NCBI RefSeq assembly: GCF_001434585.1
Contig: NZ_AZDB01000006.1
Coordinates: forward strand, 18,445-82,444
DNA length: 64,000 nucleotides
Reading direction: 5' to 3'
Source: Companilactobacillus crustorum JCM 15951
GTDB lineage: Bacteria; Bacillota; Bacilli; Lactobacillales; Lactobacillaceae
This document shows, one piece after another, positions 30,426-39,195 of the stretch (the stretch's first letter is position 1; every line of letters begins with the position of its first letter). Under the pieces are notes generated by a model. It did not search any database. It was not told the DNA's origin and saw only the letters and a program-made list of their open reading frames with translations. A program made the translations under genes and the position numbers.

Positions 30426-31340
30426 ATGGCAGAAGATATGCTTAGTTTAGTTATCGTCACAGGAATGAGTGGTGCCGGTAAAACCGTAGCAATGCAATCA
30501 TTTGAAGATTTAGGTTATTTTTGTATTGATAATATGCCACCTAACTTGCTTCCTAAATTTTGGGAGTTAGTTCATGAATCAGGTAAAATCAAGAAAGTGG
30601 CTTTAGTTGTAGATATAAGATCACGTGCATTTTATGATGAAATATTCTCAATGCTTTCTAAAGTAGATGAAGATGAGCAAGAAAAACATCAAAAAGTTGA
30701 TATGAAAATTCTTTTCTTGAATGCTTCAGATGAAGAATTAGTTTCTCGTTATAAAGAAACGCGTCGGAGTCATCCTTTGGCTATGGAAGGTCGTTTATTG
30801 GATGGTATTCAAAAGGAAAGAGAAATTCTCGCAGAAATTAAAGGACGAGCTTCAGTTGAGATTGATACAACCGAATTAACTCCAAGACAATTACGTGAAG
30901 AAATTTTCGATAACTTTCAAAAGAGTTCGGAAGTACCAACTTTTCATATTGAGGTAATGTCATTTGGCTTTAAGTATGGCTTACCAATAGATGCAGATAT
31001 TGTTATGGATGTGAGATTTTTAAGAAATCCATTTTATATTCCAGAATTGAAAACAAAAACAGGAGTGGATAAGCCAGTCTATGATTATGTCATGGATGAT
31101 GACGAAACCAAGAATTTTTATAATAAATTATATGATTTGTTGAAAGATATTATTCCTGGATATGAAAAAGAAGGGAAAACCAGTTTAACGATTGCAATCG
31201 GCTGTACTGGTGGTCAACACCGTTCAGTTGCAATTGCTCAACGTCTTGGTACTGATTTGAAAAAGAATTACTACGTAGACATTACTCATCGTGACATGGA
31301 AAAATCGCAAAAGAAGGTAATCGGACATGGCAACAAATAG
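30426..31340 (+). CDS. rapZ: RapZ/YvcJ nucleotide-binding protein
   Basis: A 304-residue P-loop protein (YvcJ in Bacillus, RapZ in E. coli). Walker [11 protein letters not shown] near residue 14, Walker-B-like VVDIRS, and the C-terminal [13 protein letters not shown] signature. In E. coli it steers small-RNA decay; in Firmicutes it affects competence and the role is less clear. ATG 30426 has GAGGTG upstream, so I reject the longer frame from 30393. It overlaps glmR by 14 bases. Confidence 0.95.
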   Translation: MAEDMLSLVIVTGMSGAGKTVAMQSFEDLGYFCIDNMPPNLLPKFWELVHESGKIKKVALVVDIRSRAFYDEIFSMLSKVDEDEQEKHQKVDMKILFLNASDEELVSRYKETRRSHPLAMEGRLLDGIQKEREILAEIKGRASVEIDTTELTPRQLREEIFDNFQKSSEVPTFHIEVMSFGFKYGLPIDADIVMDVRFLRNPFYIPELKTKTGVDKPVYDYVMDDDETKNFYNKLYDLLKDIIPGYEKEGKTSLTIAIGCTGGQHRSVAIAQRLGTDLKKNYYVDITHRDMEKSQKKVIGHGNK

Positions 31341-32361
31341 GATAGTTCGGGTTGTTAAAGGACGCCGTCCGAAGGTTGTAGTTATAGGTGGGGGAACTGG
31401 TTTACCAGTTGTATTAAATAGTTTAAGAAACATGGATGCTAACATTACCGCAATTGTCACGGTAGCTGATGATGGGGGATCGTCAGGTGTTATTCGTGAT
31501 TATATCAACGTTGTCCCTCCTGGGGATATTCGAAATGTATTAGCATCGTTATCTGATCTGCCTAAAGTAGATCTTGATGTGTTTCAATATCGTTTTAAAA
31601 CCAACGATGATTTCTTCTCTGGTCATGCGATCGGAAATTTGATCATTGCTGCCTTAACTGAAATGTCGCCTAATATTTTTGACGCCGTTCAAGAACTGTC
31701 TAAGATGATGCATGTTGACGGGCACGTATATCCGGCCAGTAACACTAAATTAACTTTGCATGCTGAATTTACTGATGGAACTAAATTAGCTGGTGAGCAT
31801 GAGATTACTCATTCTGGTAAACATGTAAAGCGAGTATGGGTAACAAACTCTGATGAGCCAGATAAAGAGCCTAAATCAGTTATTTCTGTTATTGCATCAA
31901 TTATGCAAGCTGATGTTGTCGTATTAGGACCAGGTAGTTTATTTACAAGTATTTTACCTAACTTAATGATTAGCGATATCGGTGAAGCGGTTAAACAGAC
32001 ATCTGCTGAAGTAGTTTATATCTGTAATATCATGACACAGATTGGTGAAACAGAAGGTTTTACAGATGCCGATCACGTTCGAGTATTGAATCAACATTTA
32101 GGCGGTAATTTTATTGATACTGTTTTAGTTAATACTCGTAAAATTCCTGAAGGATATATGGATCATAAAAAATATGATGAGTATGTCAATCAGGTGGAAA
32201 CAGATTTTAGTAGCTTACGAACAATGGGATGTAAGGTTGTGCAAGATGACTTTTTGTCGTTGCATGATAAAGGTGCTTTCCATGATGGAGAGAAAGTTGC
32301 TAAAGAAATTATCAATTTGTCCTTACAATCAGGAAATAGAAAAAATGAGGTGAGACGTTAG
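31327..32361 (+). CDS. yvcK: Gluconeogenesis factor GlmR/YvcK
   Basis: A 344-residue CofD-like UDP-sugar-binding protein required for cell-wall balance during growth on gluconeogenic carbon. [14 protein letters not shown] is near residue 22, [12 protein letters not shown] near 49 and [10 protein letters not shown] near 105. It overlaps rapZ and whiA, and the trio order is conserved across Firmicutes. Confidence 0.95.
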   Translation: MATNRIVRVVKGRRPKVVVIGGGTGLPVVLNSLRNMDANITAIVTVADDGGSSGVIRDYINVVPPGDIRNVLASLSDLPKVDLDVFQYRFKTNDDFFSGHAIGNLIIAALTEMSPNIFDAVQELSKMMHVDGHVYPASNTKLTLHAEFTDGTKLAGEHEITHSGKHVKRVWVTNSDEPDKEPKSVISVIASIMQADVVVLGPGSLFTSILPNLMISDIGEAVKQTSAEVVYICNIMTQIGETEGFTDADHVRVLNQHLGGNFIDTVLVNTRKIPEGYMDHKKYDEYVNQVETDFSSLRTMGCKVVQDDFLSLHDKGAFHDGEKVAKEIINLSLQSGNRKNEVRR

Positions 32362-33296
32362 TGGCTTCCTATGCAAGTGAGGTTAAACAAGAACTCACAA
32401 AATTAGTTGTTCATCCCGAACATGCTCGTGTTGAGTTGTCAGCATTGTTAAGAATGAATGGCTCATTAAGTTTACAAAATCATCATTTTGTCTTAACCGC
32501 ACAGACTGAGAACGCTGCAATTGCCAGAAGAATTTTTTCTTTGATTAAGCAAAAGTATGGTATGGAATCAGAGTTACTTGTGCGTAAAAAGATGAAACTG
32601 AAAAAGAATAATCAGTATCTAGTGCGTTTAAAACACGATACTAATAAAGTTTTAACCGATTTGGATATTTTAGATGAGTCTGGATTATCGATCAATACAG
32701 ATGTGCCAGAGGAAGTTTTGAATGAAGATCAACGAATGCGTTCGTATTTACGTGGAGCGTTTTTAGCAACGGGAAGCGTGAATAATCCCGAAACTTCGCG
32801 TTATCATCTAGAAATTTATTCATTGTATGAAACTCATAACGAAGGCGTAGCGCAGATGATGAATTACTTTCATTTGAATGCACGAACAACTAAGCGTCGT
32901 AATGGTTATATCGTGTACTTAAAGGAAGCTGAGAAAATTGCTGACTTTTTGCAATTGATTGGTGCTACCAATTCAATGTTGAAGTTCGAAGATATTCGAA
33001 TTGTGCGAGATATGCGTAATTCGGTTAATCGGTTGGTTAACTGCGAGAATGCCAATATTAATAAAACAGTTGCTGCAGCCGAGCGTCAAATTGAAAATAT
33101 TAAGTATTTGCAGTCTACAGTTGGATTAGATTCTTTACCTGGGAAATTACAGGAAATTGCTGTGTTACGTTTAGAAAATCCAGAAGTTTCTTTGAAAGAA
33201 TTAGGCGATATGGTACCGAGTGGTCCTATTTCTAAGTCAGGTATTAATCATCGATTAAGAAAACTGAACCAATTGGCTGAAACATCCAGAGTATAG
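32361..33296 (+). CDS. whiA: DNA-binding protein WhiA
   Basis: A 311-residue WhiA: two LAGLIDADG-like homing-endonuclease-fold domains (about 1-210, no catalytic acids needed) and a C-terminal helix-turn-helix (about 225-305, ending [21 protein letters not shown]). It affects cell division and chromosome segregation in Firmicutes. It starts at GTG 32361, overlapping the glmR stop by one base. Confidence 0.95.
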   Translation: MASYASEVKQELTKLVVHPEHARVELSALLRMNGSLSLQNHHFVLTAQTENAAIARRIFSLIKQKYGMESELLVRKKMKLKKNNQYLVRLKHDTNKVLTDLDILDESGLSINTDVPEEVLNEDQRMRSYLRGAFLATGSVNNPETSRYHLEIYSLYETHNEGVAQMMNYFHLNARTTKRRNGYIVYLKEAEKIADFLQLIGATNSMLKFEDIRIVRDMRNSVNRLVNCENANINKTVAAAERQIENIKYLQSTVGLDSLPGKLQEIAVLRLENPEVSLKELGDMVPSGPISKSGINHRLRKLNQLAETSRV

Positions 33297-33412
33297 ATTT
33301 TTTTACTAGAGTTTGATTAACAGATAAAACCTTATCTTCATTAAAAATTTCAACTTTTACGAAACATTCAGAAACTTATGATGATTTGTTTAATATTTGA
33401 TTTTAGTTAGTA

Positions 33413-33459
33413 AAATAAGCCCAAATGACTTTTACATTAAGTCATTTGGGCTTATTTGT
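33413..33459. terminator. Bidirectional terminator after whiA
   Basis: AAGCCCAAATGACTT and AAGTCATTTGGGCTT, perfect 15-bp arms with loop TTACATT, between convergent whiA and the membrane protein gene. Bases 33297-33412 show nothing else recognisable. Confidence 0.85.
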
Positions 33460-33500
33460 ATATGCTTGCATTTATAAAAAACAATTACTTTATTGCAAGT

Positions 33501-35240
33501 TTAAGAGATTTGAAAATAATTAGATTTTTTAATTGGAACAGTCAAGCCAATTAGTAAGACTAAAAAGAGTATCGTAGACATCCACAACAGAGCTTTATAA
33601 AGTGTCGGTTGAATAAATTCAATTTTATAATTAGCATGTTTTAGATTGCTTTGAGACTCAATCGTAATTAATCCATAATTATTTAAATGAGCTGTAGTAG
33701 GTTTGCCGTTTAAAGTAATTCGATATTTCAAAGTTCGATAGCCAAAAACAGGTAAGCTGATAGATCCCTTAGGAACATTATGGGCTTTAAAAGTTATCGA
33801 ATTGACGGTAGTTGTATGAGTTAAAGGAATATCTTTAGTTTTAGTAGTTCCCAACTGATTAGTAATTAAATAGCTTAATTGAGGATCGAAACTGGCACCG
33901 TTGCTGCCTTTTTGAAGGGGAGCGGAGTTAGGTGCATAGTCAGGTAAGAGAGTTCGACTTAACTTATTGCTATTAATTCCAGTTGAGGTCAACTTCACAG
34001 TGTCATTGGGGGGCACCATAGTGGAGGTATATTTATTAACAACTGTTAAATTAGCGGTGTGATAATATTGAAAATTATAACTATTGCGGAAGGCCAAAAT
34101 AAATGATAATACTGCTAAAATTAATAAAATGATACGACTAGTACGCTCTTTGAAGTTAATTAAAACCATGATCAAGGGAGCTATACCAAGAAAGATACCG
34201 AAACGCCAATTGGCAGCTTGGAAGGTATCAATAATCGGTAAGTGGCTTAAAAGATTCCATGGAAGAATATTGGTACAAAAAATTATTAAAAGAAGTTCTA
34301 ATGAAAGCCAAGGTAATAATTGCTTTATTTTATCCCGCTTAATTCCAATCAAAGTAATGATAATTAAAACAATAGCAATTTCGGAAATAGTTGATTTAGC
34401 ACTCCAACTAGTAGTACTGAAGAGATTCCAGAGCGATTCACTGGTAACGTGTCCCTTGCCAAACGGAGCTAATAAACCGGTTTTGGAAATTTTGACGATG
34501 CGATAGAGAAGGGGGGCCGATAAAAGGACCGTTAGAAAAGCAGCTATTGCTAAATTGAGCCAAGCTTGATAGTTTTTGCGAATAACTGTTATAACGATTA
34601 AAAAGAGGCCAGCTATTATTGTTATTACAACAGCGCTTAGAAGGTGAGAGTTGATTACAATAGTCATTAAAAGAGCTGTTTTTATAATTAGTTTTGGTTC
34701 AACTTTTTTACTTTCAATAGCATCTTTAAGTGTAAATAAAATGGGAAAAGCAAAAATCATTATGATAGCAGTTCCTGTTTGCATCTCATTAGCTAAATCT
34801 TTTAGAACTGAACCTGATAAAGTAAAGATAATTGCTGCTAAAACAGCATTACGACTTTCAAAACGTTTATTTAAAGATAAAAAGGTGACAATAAAAGTTA
34901 AAAAGGCTATTAAACTTTTAATTGCGATGATCTGATGAATCGGTGTCAGAAAATTAGTCACCAGAACCAATGGCCACAAGGTTAAATCAGGATACATTCC
35001 GTTGACAGCTTGGCCAGTATTATAAAAAGTATTGAAATTAACCCAGCTGGGCAGTGCGTGATGTAGAAAAGCCAATCTGATGTCATAGATACGTTGAGTG
35101 TGAAAAAAAGTATCATACAGTGAAATCATATAATTGAAATGAAATTGCCAAATAGTCCAACCCAGAAGGGCCACTAAAAAAATAATTGCTATAAAGAAAG
35201 TTTGTTGCGCGGGTTTGTTTTTTACATTCAAAATCGACAC
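33501..35240 (-). CDS. Polytopic membrane protein, GT-C/YfhO-like
   Basis: A 579-residue protein with about 12 hydrophobic helices through residue 390, a C-terminal extracellular domain (about 395-555) and a last helix before a short basic tail. The early loop YDTFFHTQRIYDIRLAF resembles the acidic first loop of GT-C glycosyltransferases. The overall layout resembles lactobacillar YfhO-like proteins that decorate wall polymers. No exact family assignment is possible by eye. It stands alone, with terminator 33413 on its 3' side. No clear promoter is seen at its 5' side. Confidence 0.55.
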   Translation of the reverse strand: MSILNVKNKPAQQTFFIAIIFLVALLGWTIWQFHFNYMISLYDTFFHTQRIYDIRLAFLHHALPSWVNFNTFYNTGQAVNGMYPDLTLWPLVLVTNFLTPIHQIIAIKSLIAFLTFIVTFLSLNKRFESRNAVLAAIIFTLSGSVLKDLANEMQTGTAIIMIFAFPILFTLKDAIESKKVEPKLIIKTALLMTIVINSHLLSAVVITIIAGLFLIVITVIRKNYQAWLNLAIAAFLTVLLSAPLLYRIVKISKTGLLAPFGKGHVTSESLWNLFSTTSWSAKSTISEIAIVLIIITLIGIKRDKIKQLLPWLSLELLLIIFCTNILPWNLLSHLPIIDTFQAANWRFGIFLGIAPLIMVLINFKERTSRIILLILAVLSFILAFRNSYNFQYYHTANLTVVNKYTSTMVPPNDTVKLTSTGINSNKLSRTLLPDYAPNSAPLQKGSNGASFDPQLSYLITNQLGTTKTKDIPLTHTTTVNSITFKAHNVPKGSISLPVFGYRTLKYRITLNGKPTTAHLNNYGLITIESQSNLKHANYKIEFIQPTLYKALLWMSTILFLVLLIGLTVPIKKSNYFQIS

Positions 35241-35340
35241 TCCTATAAATAAATAATCCAGAACTTAATTATACTTCACTTAAGCTGAGCAAAAAATGTC
35301 TAAAGGTTGAAAGTGCAAAATAGTCTTCAGTCATTTAGTG

Positions 35341-35398
35341 TGTTGAGTTTTGATAAAAAATCATAGTTATTCATACATTATGAAGCATTATCTAGGAA
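35341..35398 (+). repeat. Diverged direct repeat, left copy
   Basis: About 58 bases similar to 36211-36266. Shared stretches include TTGATA, AAAATCATAGTT, ACATTATGAAGCATT and TCTAG. The two copies bracket the small membrane protein gene. The gene-free stretch 35241-35880 also holds a 12-bp tandem repeat and a TATAAT box (35552-35557) overlapped by a near-cre sequence (TGAAAGCGGTGTTA, one mismatch). Nothing else was recognised there. Confidence 0.6.
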
Positions 35399-35587
35399 CT
35401 GCGCTAGGATCTGTCAATTTGATATTGCTTGAATAGTCAGTTGCCAGTAAGTTCTTAGACTGTCATTGAAAGTTTTCGGAATCATTCGTGTTCAACCTGT
35501 ACTTGCTCAAACATCCGTAAGAAAGGGATTTTGCAAAAATGAAAGCGGTGTTATAATGTTCTTAGGATTTAATGGATGTTTGAATTA

Positions 35588-35617
35588 TTCCTAGACTTCT
35601 TCCTAGACTTCTTCCTA
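35588..35617 (+). repeat. 12-bp tandem repeat, 2.5 units
   Basis: TTCCTAGACTTC occurs twice in a row and half of a third time in a non-coding stretch. A short slippage-type repeat with no visible role. Confidence 0.7.
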
Positions 35618-35880
35618 CCAGAGATAGGCTCACAGTTGCCAAGATATTACGGAATCTACCTGTTCCATTCGCTACACTCGGTCAACTCGCTACTTCCTGG
35701 AGGATATCCTTAATTTCGTAAGTGATTTAGTGTATAGTCTCAGTTGGCTTCGATAGAACTTTACCTAATTATCTTAAGACTCCGACAAAGCTGCGATTAG
35801 AAGGAAATAAAAAGCTACCTAAAAGTATACGTCCATAATGAGTCCTGATTGACCTTATTCAATAAAGGAAGTGACATCTT

Positions 35881-36081
35881 ATGATGATGTATCCATATTT
35901 GAAATTAGGCCCCAGAGATGGAGTTATGTTGATTTCAGTCTTTATTATGTTAGTTTTAACACTAGTTTTTAAATGGTCGGTATGGGAATTTGCGTTTTCT
36001 GTTGGTGCAGTCATAATTGCGTTCTTAGCAGGAAGCATGAAACCGAATAAGAAGAACGTGCTGGCTTTCTTGAAAAAATAG
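35881..36081 (+). CDS. Small two-helix membrane protein
   Basis: A 66-residue hypothetical protein: a short N-terminus, two hydrophobic segments (about residues 16-31 and 33-51) and a basic tail MKPNKKNVLAFLKK, so both ends should face the cytoplasm. AGGAAGTG lies 8-10 bases before ATG 35881, which supports translation. I do not recognise the family. It is the only plus-strand gene in a minus-strand block and sits between two diverged direct repeats, which suggests acquisition by transfer. Confidence 0.6.
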   Translation: MMMYPYLKLGPRDGVMLISVFIMLVLTLVFKWSVWEFAFSVGAVIIAFLAGSMKPNKKNVLAFLKK

Positions 36082-36210
36082 TTTGAATAGGGACAGAATA
36101 CGTTGAACTTTTGTAGATTCCAAACGCTTTCTTAACTATTAAGGCTGTATTCTTGATAGGACAGAGGGATTTTTAATTTGTTTCAGGTTGCCGGGAACAC
36201 ATCGCACCAG

Positions 36211-36266
36211 CGTTGAATTTTGATAGAAAATCATAGTTTTTCTACATTATGAAGCATTGTCTAGAA
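36211..36266 (+). repeat. Diverged direct repeat, right copy
   Basis: Counterpart of 35341-35398 with about 80 per cent identity by eye and a 1-2 base gap near the middle. The surrounding gene-free stretch 36082-36361 shows no other structure. Confidence 0.6.
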
Positions 36267-36362
36267 GCCTGTTAAGGCCGCTAAGTAATGCTTTTTTAAT
36301 TTGTTGAAAACTCTATTTAATATAGACGAATCCATACTAAAGGATGTTTATTTTTGTATAAT

Positions 36363-36385
36363 AAAACCCCGGCAAGCCGAGGTTT
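36363..36385 (-). terminator. Terminator of the MFS exporter gene
   Basis: AAACCCCGGC-AA-GCCGAGGTTT on the plus strand. Read on the minus strand it is followed by TTTTATT. One mismatch in the stem. Confidence 0.65.
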
Positions 36386-36430
36386 GTTGGTTTCATTTAA
36401 CTTTAATCTTTAGGTATTTATAGTATTAAA

Positions 36431-37822
36431 TCATTTAGCTTTTTTATTATTCTTAATCAACAAAGCAAAGATAAATCCGATGATTGCCATGCCGAAGAAG
36501 AAAGTGAAAACAGCTTGATAGCCAACTAAACCATTGTTAGCTGGTAAACGATGGTTTTGATTGGTTGTTACAAGAATCAAGGTAGCTAGACTAACGCCTA
36601 AAGAACCAAGTAATTGGCGCACAGTAGTGATGATCGCCGTACCGTGGGGAATTAATTCTTCTGACAGTGAATTTCCTCCAAGAGTAGTGGCTGGCATCAT
36701 GACAAAAGCATTTCCACCTTCAATCAGAGTGGCGATTAAGATCATTGGCCAGATAGATAATTTGATTCGAAGGGCAAATAAGAAGAACCAGCCGACAACA
36801 ATCATTGCCATTCCAATTATTAAGGTTGATTTGAAGCCGATTTTATCAGCTAGTTTACCAGTAAGGGGATTCAAAATACTCAAAACAATAGCTGGTGGAA
36901 CCAAAGCCAATCCAGACATTAAGACCGATGTATGAAGAATATTTTGATAATAAAGTGGATAAATAATTGTAACGACGATTAGTGAAATATATGAAAAACC
37001 AGTTAAAAGAACTGCTAAGTCGAAATTGAAATTTTTCATAACTTTCAAATCTAGCAAAGGTTGTTGCTTAGTTAATTGACGATGAACGAATAGAATAGTC
37101 AAGATAATACTAATTACTAATAAAATGAGCAAATTGGCGCTGAGACTCTTAGTGGCGCCAGCCTGATTAACAACATAAAGCAAGCCAATTAATCCAAGTA
37201 AATAAATGGTTGAAATTAAATCTAGATTAGCTTTATGGCGGGGCATAACATCTTTAATATTGAATAGACCGCTGATAAAAATCACAATCATAATCAATAG
37301 AAAAATGACGAATAAGCCTTGCCATTGTAAAAAGTTCAAAACAATACCGGAAATAATTGGACCGCTGGCTAGTGCAGATCCCATAACTAATCCAGCATAT
37401 CCCATAGTAGCCCCACGATTGTCTTCAGGCGTAATAGTCATTAAAACTGATTGAAACGATGGGAAAAGTATTCCTACTCCAACAGCTTCGAGTGCTCGCC
37501 CAAGCATAGCCATAGGGAAATTTGGTGCTACGATAATAATTAAAGTACCTAAAGCAAAAATTGCTACAACGCTTAAAAAGATTTTTTTAAACGAAAAGTT
37601 GTTTAATAGCCATGGACTGATCGGCATCATAATACACATAATCAGCATGAACCCGGTAGTTAGCCATTGAATTGTTGGTGCCGTGACACCAAAGAATTTC
37701 ATTAATGTTGGATAAGCCGTTGATAATGAAGACTGACTGATCGACATTGTGAAGGTTCCGGACAACAAAGTTAAAATGAATAACTTACGAGTTAGGCTAT
37801 TTTGGATTTCACCTTTATTCAT
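36431..37822 (-). CDS. MFS drug-type exporter (DHA2-like)
   Basis: A 463-residue transporter with 13-14 predicted helices. The N-terminal SISQSSLSTAYPTLMKFFGVTAPTIQWLTTGFML and the antiporter motif C-like GLVMGSALASGPIISGIVL in helix 5 mark the DHA2 (QacA/EmrB) exporters. AGAAGGGG lies before the start on the minus strand. There is no regulator next to it. A structured element (37987-38118, minus) lies in its upstream region and could be within the leader. Confidence 0.82.
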   Translation of the reverse strand: MNKGEIQNSLTRKLFILTLLSGTFTMSISQSSLSTAYPTLMKFFGVTAPTIQWLTTGFMLIMCIMMPISPWLLNNFSFKKIFLSVVAIFALGTLIIIVAPNFPMAMLGRALEAVGVGILFPSFQSVLMTITPEDNRGATMGYAGLVMGSALASGPIISGIVLNFLQWQGLFVIFLLIMIVIFISGLFNIKDVMPRHKANLDLISTIYLLGLIGLLYVVNQAGATKSLSANLLILLVISIILTILFVHRQLTKQQPLLDLKVMKNFNFDLAVLLTGFSYISLIVVTIIYPLYYQNILHTSVLMSGLALVPPAIVLSILNPLTGKLADKIGFKSTLIIGMAMIVVGWFFLFALRIKLSIWPMILIATLIEGGNAFVMMPATTLGGNSLSEELIPHGTAIITTVRQLLGSLGVSLATLILVTTNQNHRLPANNGLVGYQAVFTFFFGMAIIGFIFALLIKNNKKAK

Positions 37823-37986
37823 AAATACCCCTTCTTTTGTATAGTCTAATAACTATTTAAGGGTAACCTAATATTTTTTTGCTGTCTAGTACAGAGCTTG
37901 ATATATAGCGCTTTCATAGTTGAAAAAATATAAAATGACGTTTTGTATTTAAACTTGGTTAAAGCATAAGTATTCCCGCCTTCCGC

Positions 37987-38118
37987 AAAAATTGAAATTT
38001 GGCTGGAACGCTGTGGGCACGACTTGAAACTTATGCTGCGCATAATTTCCAGGCTCGGCCTTATTCTAAGCAATAAATTGCCAAGAATAATCTCACAGCT
38101 GAGCCAATTTCAATTTTT
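37987..38118 (-). repeat. Structured intergenic element, copy 3 (minus)
   Basis: Read on the minus strand it has the layout of the copy at 176-329. The outer stem pairs 37987-38004 with 38102-38118 (one bulge). The closing helix GCTGTG/CACAGC pairs 38010-38015 with 38094-38099. Hairpin one is TTATTCT/AGAATAA (38061-38067 with 38084-38090) with inner GCAA/TTGC. Hairpin two holds TTATGC/GCATAA. Conserved strings (minus strand) are CTCAG, GGCCGAGC, CAAGTCG, GCCCAC and CGTTCCAG. The stems differ in sequence from the other copies but pair equally well. It lies within the gene-free 37823-38506, about 165 bases upstream of the exporter gene and in the same orientation. Confidence 0.7.
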
Positions 38119-38163
38119 GTTCCAGGCTAGTGTAACTGTTATATGATTTTTCATTTTAAATAC

Positions 38164-38211
38164 AAAAATACCTAATGACTATGAAACTTTTTAGTCATTA
38201 GGTATTTTTTT
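38164..38211. terminator. Bidirectional terminator between element copies 3 and 2
   Basis: AAAAATACCTAATGACTA pairs perfectly with TAGTCATTAGGTATTTTT across an 11-nt loop, with A and T runs on both sides. It probably ends the clpP transcript coming from the right. Confidence 0.8.
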
Positions 38212-38291
38212 AGAATTTTAAATTAAAAGAATAAAGGGTAGCTGCAAATTTAAGGTTAATAATATTAACTAATAAATTAATCTGGAACGAA

Positions 38292-38419
38292 GCTAGGATG
38301 GTCTCAGTAGTGATGTTTATCTTAGTGTGGAACACACTTAGATAAAGGTGGAGCTTGAAGACTGTTGGCGTTGCCAAGAGACTCCAAGTCAGCCCACTAC
38401 GTTCCAGACCATTCCTAGC
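38292..38419 (+). repeat. Structured intergenic element, copy 2
   Basis: The outer stem GCTAGGATGGTCT (38292-38304) pairs with 38406-38419 (one bulged T). The closing helix GTAGTG/CACTAC is 38307-38312 with 38395-38400. Hairpin one is TTTATCT/AGATAAA (38316-38322 with 38340-38346) with inner AGTGTG/CACACT. Hairpin two holds CTTG/CAAG and TTGGC/GCCAA. It shares CTCAG, GGAGCTTG, CCAAGTC and CGTTCCAG with the other copies. CTGGAACG just upstream (38283-38290) is the exact complement of the conserved CGTTCCAG and could compete with the closing structure. It lies downstream of, and antisense to, clpP. Confidence 0.7.
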
Positions 38420-38506
38420 GCAGTGGAAGATGGCATCCTTTAATACTCGTACTTTAACCAATCCGAAGCAAGAATCCATTGATTGGGAAGAAGCATTGTT
38501 TAAAAA

Positions 38507-39094
38507 TTACTTGTCAGCTTTATTTGTCATGATTTCATCAATCAAACCATAATCTTTAGCTTCTTGAGCTGTCATGTAGTTATCACGATCAGTATCTTTT
38601 TGAAGTTTTTCAAAGGTTTGACCAGAATTGTCAGCCAAAATGTGATTCAATCTCTTTCTTGTCTTCAAGATTTCGCGAGCGGCAATTTCAATTTCAGTTT
38701 GTTGACCTTGAGCACCACCTAATGGTTGGTGAATAAGGACAGTTGAATTTGGTAAAGCAAAACGTTTGCCCTTTGTACCTGCTGAAAGCAAGACACTGGC
38801 CATTGAAGCAGCCATACCAGTAGCAATTGTTTGAACGTCAGACTTAACGAAGTTCATTGTATCCATAATAGCTAATCCGTCGGTAACTGAACCACCGGGT
38901 GAGTTAATATACATTGAAATATCTTTGTCAGAATCTTGGGCATCTAGGAAAAGTAATTCAGCAATGACTGTATTAGCCATTTGGCTGTTAACTTCACCAG
39001 ATAACATAATGATTCTATCTTTTAATAATCTTGAGTAAATATCGTAGGCACGTTCGCCACGAGAACTTTGTTCGATAACTGTAGGAACTAACAT
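38507..39094 (-). CDS. clpP: ATP-dependent Clp protease proteolytic subunit
   Basis: A 195-residue ClpP serine peptidase. Catalytic Ser in [14 protein letters not shown], His in LIHQPLGG and Asp in the DTDRDNYMT region. The start is the ATG at 39094 (MLVPTVIEQ) with AGGAGG before it on the minus strand; the longer frame to 39133 would run through the operator. A CIRCE-like element lies just upstream. In relatives clpP usually follows whiA on the same strand; here it is inverted and about 5 kb away. Confidence 0.96.
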   Translation of the reverse strand: MLVPTVIEQSSRGERAYDIYSRLLKDRIIMLSGEVNSQMANTVIAELLFLDAQDSDKDISMYINSPGGSVTDGLAIMDTMNFVKSDVQTIATGMAASMASVLLSAGTKGKRFALPNSTVLIHQPLGGAQGQQTEIEIAAREILKTRKRLNHILADNSGQTFEKLQKDTDRDNYMTAQEAKDYGLIDEIMTNKADK

Positions 39095-39114
39095 AAAATG
39101 CCTCCTGTTTTTGA

Positions 39115-39141
39115 TTAGCACTCTTAATAGCACAGTGCTAA
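39115..39141. promoter_or_regulatory. CIRCE-like HrcA operator of clpP
   Basis: TTAGCACTC, 9-base spacer, CAGTGCTAA: one base off the CIRCE consensus (GAGTGCTAA). On the minus strand TTGACC, a 17-bp spacer and TAAATT lie directly upstream, so the operator would sit at the start of transcription. Confidence 0.78.
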
Positions 39142-39195
39142 TTTAGCATACAATACTTATTGGGTCAACAAACTAAGCTTAATAAATAAAAATAA

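Noticed and set aside
30137-30460. Separate 107-residue membrane protein
   Set aside because: Its second half is the N-terminus of the antiporter cut by a frameshift. The part before ATG 30295 is upstream DNA overlapping the rapZ start.
35580-35720. Fourth, degenerate copy of the structured element
   Set aside because: Only short likenesses such as CTCACAG and GTTCCA appear, not in the right order, and no stems form.
36105-36125. Possible cre site near CCAAACGCTTTC
   Set aside because: At least three mismatches to the consensus and no gene placed for control.
37846-38073. 75-residue minus-strand open frame
   Set aside because: It lies across structured element copy 3; no ribosome site or recognisable protein.
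38210-38552. Open frames on both strands over element copy 2
   Set aside because: They follow the hairpin sequence and run into clpP; low-complexity, no start signals.
39095-39133. Longer clpP N-terminus
   Set aside because: It would translate through the ribosome site and CIRCE operator; ClpP starts MLVPTVIEQ.
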